DNA of 7,773 bases, taken from assembly GCA_004552725.1 (NCBI GenBank), contig SFNM01000086.1, positions 1 through 7,773 of the forward strand, given 5' to 3'. This document shows positions 5,658 through 7,773 of this stretch, piece by piece. A program made the position numbers and the translations under genes. The notes beneath the pieces were generated by a model, which saw nothing but the letters and a program-made list of their open reading frames with translations, was not told where the DNA came from and searched no databases. The stretch comes from Bacteroidales bacterium (GTDB lineage Bacteria; Bacteroidota; Bacteroidia; Bacteroidales; Muribaculaceae). Numbering within the stretch: the first letter of the stretch is position 1; each line of letters begins with the position of its first letter.

Positions 5658-6299
5658 ATGCCGACTCCCTCCGCACTTGAAATATGCCGCACCGACCTCT
5701 TTACGAGAGAGGCCGAGTTGCAGGAGCGTTATCCGCAAGTCCTTGTGGATAAGGTTTTGCGTATTCGGGAAATGTATAATTGGTTCATCTCAAACCCCGA
5801 CGGCACCGACCGCGAGTTTGTCGCTGAACTATGCCAACGCCACGACATCAGCAAGGTCACGGCATACGCCGACCTCGCTATCGTCAAGACTCTGCTCCCG
5901 ACGCTTGCGACCGCGAGCCGCGACTTCCACCGTTGGCGATTTAACGAGATGATACTCGCCACTTACAAAATGGCCGAGAAGCGCAAGGACACAAAGACTA
6001 TGGAGCGTGCCGCTTCATCATACGCCAAGCACAACCGCATCGACATCGAGGACGAACAGGCTATGCCGTATGATATGATTGTGCCTCAGCCGTTCACGGC
6101 TACCGACGACCCGCGTGTCCTCGGCATCGAGCCAATCCCCAACATTCAGCAGCGTATCGCTGAAATGATTGACAAATACCGCAAGGAAACTATCGACATC
6201 GAAGATGTGCAGTTCGAGGAAGTTGACCTCGAATTTCCTGCGCTATTCCCCAATGAAACACCTGACAACGACGATGAGCGAGAAGAAAATCTACTTTAA
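5658..6299 (+). CDS. Probable terminase small subunit (HTH protein)
   Basis: A 213-residue protein directly upstream of the large terminase and overlapping it by 26 bases, the usual place for the small subunit that recognises phage DNA. Residues about 51-77 (DREFVAELCQRHDISKVTAY) look like a helix-turn-helix, followed by a helical part up to 130 with RWRFNEM and the basic AEKRKDTKTMERA. The C-terminal third is acidic and Pro-containing, ending in an Asp/Glu-rich tail that may contact the large subunit. Small terminases are poorly conserved, so the call rests on fold pattern and context. The start at ATG 5658 lies 53 bases after the previous gene, past the hairpin. Confidence 0.65.
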   Translation: MPTPSALEICRTDLFTREAELQERYPQVLVDKVLRIREMYNWFISNPDGTDREFVAELCQRHDISKVTAYADLAIVKTLLPTLATASRDFHRWRFNEMILATYKMAEKRKDTKTMERAASSYAKHNRIDIEDEQAMPYDMIVPQPFTATDDPRVLGIEPIPNIQQRIAEMIDKYRKETIDIEDVQFEEVDLEFPALFPNETPDNDDEREENLL

Positions 6300-7773
6300 C
6301 AAGCCCCAAAGACTAACGCAGTTAATCGGCGCCAACACCACCGTCATCGTCGCTGGGCGACGCACGGGTAAGACGGACAGCATAGCTGCTCCGTTTGTGC
6401 TTCGCAATATGCAGCGTATGCCTGGCTCGACAGGCGGTATCGTCGTGCCTACTTTCAAGCACGGACTCACAAACACCATTCCGGGTTTGCTCGCCGCGTG
6501 GAAACGCTGGGGCTTCATCGAGGGCGTTCACTATGTCGTCGGCAAGAAGCCGCCAAAGACTTTCAAGCAGCCTATCATCGACCCGAAAGATTATGAACAC
6601 GTCATAACTTTCTACAACGGCTCCGTGGCGGTCATTATCTCTCAGGACCGTCCCGGCTCGTCAAACTCGCTCACGCTCTCGTGGCTCCTTGTCGATGAAG
6701 CCAAGTTTATTGACTACGCCAAACTCAAAGATGAAACGCTCCCCGCCAACGGTGGCATTAAGTCGTACTTTGGCAAGCACTCCTTCAATCACTCAATTAT
6801 GATATTGAGCGATATGCCGCAGACGCAGAAAGGCTCGTGGTTCTTGCACTACCGCGACAAGATGGACTCCGAACTAATCAAAACCATTGAGGCCACGGTG
6901 TATGAGATATGGCGCACCAAAGAGCGCATCCGCGCCCTTAATGCTACGGGGAAGCCTGTGCCGCCTTATCTCAAAGGCTACCTGCGTCGCCTTGACCGCG
7001 ACCTCAATAAGATGCGCTCCGTGGCGGTCTACTACCGCGAGTATTCCTCGATTGAAAACTTGCAGCTTCTCGGTGAGAACTACATCAAGCAGATGAAGCG
7101 CGACCTTACGCCCCTCACTTTCCAGACCTCAATCCTCTGCCAACGCATCGGAATTGCCAAAGACGGTTTCTATTCCTCAATGCGTGAGGGGCATAAATAC
7201 GATGCCAACGATAATCAATACCTCGATACTCTCGGCTATGATTATGACTTCGCCACTCTCGACGCGAGAGCGGACGCTGACGTTGACCCCGACGCGCCTA
7301 TCTGCATCGGCATGGATTATAATGCAAATATCAACTGGATTGTCGCCGGTCAGCCGCGCGACCGCCGCCTCAATATCATCAAATCCTTTTACGTCAAGTT
7401 CGAGCGCAAAATCCCTGCGCTCATTGACGATTTTTGCCGCTACTATTCGGGACACCGCAACAAGACCGTCGTGTTCTACTTCGACGCTACCGCCCTCAGT
7501 TCCAATTATGCCGTTAACGACCAGGATTTCCGTTGGTGGGTAGTCCACGAGTTCGAGCGGCACGGTTGGCGCGTCGAAGCCGTCTATCTCGGAAACCCCA
7601 TGCCGCACGATGAAAAGTACCTGCTCATCAATCAGGCTTTCGCAGGTAAGCAACGCCTTGTGCCGTTCTTCAATCGCTCGAATAACGAAGACCTTATCCT
7701 CGCTATCCAGTCAGCCGGTGTCAGCCGAGGGCGCAACGGCTTCCATAAAGATAAATCCGGCGAAAAACTCGCA
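6274..7773 (+). CDS. Terminase large subunit (partial, cut at right edge)
   Basis: The ATP-driven packaging motor and nuclease. The frame opens at ATG 6274 (MSEKKIYFNK), overlaps the small-subunit gene, and remains open for 500 codons to the edge. The ATPase part shows a Walker A AGRRTGKT (27-34), a Walker B LLVDE (138-142) with catalytic Glu142, and a coupling-type LSDMP (178-182). The nuclease part is RNase H-like, with the first acidic strand CIGMDYN (Asp348) and a second VVFYFDATA (Asp404); the third acidic residue probably lies beyond the edge, after HKDKSGEK. Walker A starts close to the N-terminus, so there is no added N-terminal domain. All visible motifs are intact, so the enzyme is likely functional. 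The portal gene is expected next. Confidence 0.92.
   Translation, partial: MSEKKIYFNKPQRLTQLIGANTTVIVAGRRTGKTDSIAAPFVLRNMQRMPGSTGGIVVPTFKHGLTNTIPGLLAAWKRWGFIEGVHYVVGKKPPKTFKQPIIDPKDYEHVITFYNGSVAVIISQDRPGSSNSLTLSWLLVDEAKFIDYAKLKDETLPANGGIKSYFGKHSFNHSIMILSDMPQTQKGSWFLHYRDKMDSELIKTIEATVYEIWRTKERIRALNATGKPVPPYLKGYLRRLDRDLNKMRSVAVYYREYSSIENLQLLGENYIKQMKRDLTPLTFQTSILCQRIGIAKDGFYSSMREGHKYDANDNQYLDTLGYDYDFATLDARADADVDPDAPICIGMDYNANINWIVAGQPRDRRLNIIKSFYVKFERKIPALIDDFCRYYSGHRNKTVVFYFDATALSSNYAVNDQDFRWWVVHEFERHGWRVEAVYLGNPMPHDEKYLLINQAFAGKQRLVPFFNRSNNEDLILAIQSAGVSRGRNGFHKDKSGEKLA

Larger units (their letters stand above)
718..7773 (+). mobile_element. Prophage head and packaging gene cluster (partial)
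   Basis: Nine closely packed same-strand genes include a ClpP-type prohead protease fused to a scaffold-like region, a capsid-like protein, a helix-turn-helix small-terminase candidate and a large terminase with intact ATPase motifs. Such a set is specific to tailed phages or elements derived from them. The cluster is cut at the right edge inside the large terminase. No attachment site, integrase or transposase is visible, so its boundaries and integration type are unknown. A phage-derived satellite or transfer agent cannot be excluded. Confidence 0.85.

Noticed and set aside
1..7773. tRNA genes, CRISPR array, insertion sequence, integrase or attachment site
   Set aside because: No repeat-spacer pattern, cloverleaf, transposase or integrase motif was seen on either strand.

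Overview
The window reads as part of a prophage (or phage-derived element) in a member of the Bacteroidota, most likely Bacteroidales. The host assignment rests on a near-perfect Bacteroidota-type promoter (TTTG, 19 bases, TAACTTTG) on the minus strand at 670-701, on genes that start without recognisable Shine-Dalgarno sequences, and on the GC-rich codon choice of the plus-strand genes. The exact family is not determined.

Layout. Positions 1-646 are AT-rich and carry two small membrane-protein genes on the minus strand, coupled by a 4-base ATGA overlap; the second runs off the left edge. Positions about 655-717 hold two divergent promoter candidates sharing a 17-bp palindrome, a likely switch point. 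From 718 to the right edge everything is on the plus strand, GC-richer, tightly packed and often overlapping: ClpP-type prohead protease with a C-terminal scaffold-like part, probable HK97-fold major capsid protein, a beta-rich probable structural protein, a ComF-like phosphoribosyltransferase, an uncharacterised protein with a basic tail, a protein with a single phospholipase D-like half motif, a small helix-turn-helix protein, a second helix-turn-helix protein that is the best small-terminase candidate, and a large terminase cut by the right edge.

How the genes work together. The protease/scaffold and capsid protein build and mature the procapsid; the two terminase proteins recognise and package DNA. 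No portal gene is visible, so it probably lies beyond 7773. The order protease-capsid-...-terminase differs from the common small terminase-large terminase-portal-protease-capsid order. Embedded between shell and packaging genes are three accessory genes (phosphoribosyltransferase, unknown, PLD-like) whose place in a head operon is the least explained part of the window. Other points of interest are an in-frame internal start that could give a separate scaffold protein, a perfect 13-bp hairpin between the two helix-turn-helix genes, a recurrent CAATCTCTCC leader motif before start codons, and a 125-base gap with unexplained open frames.
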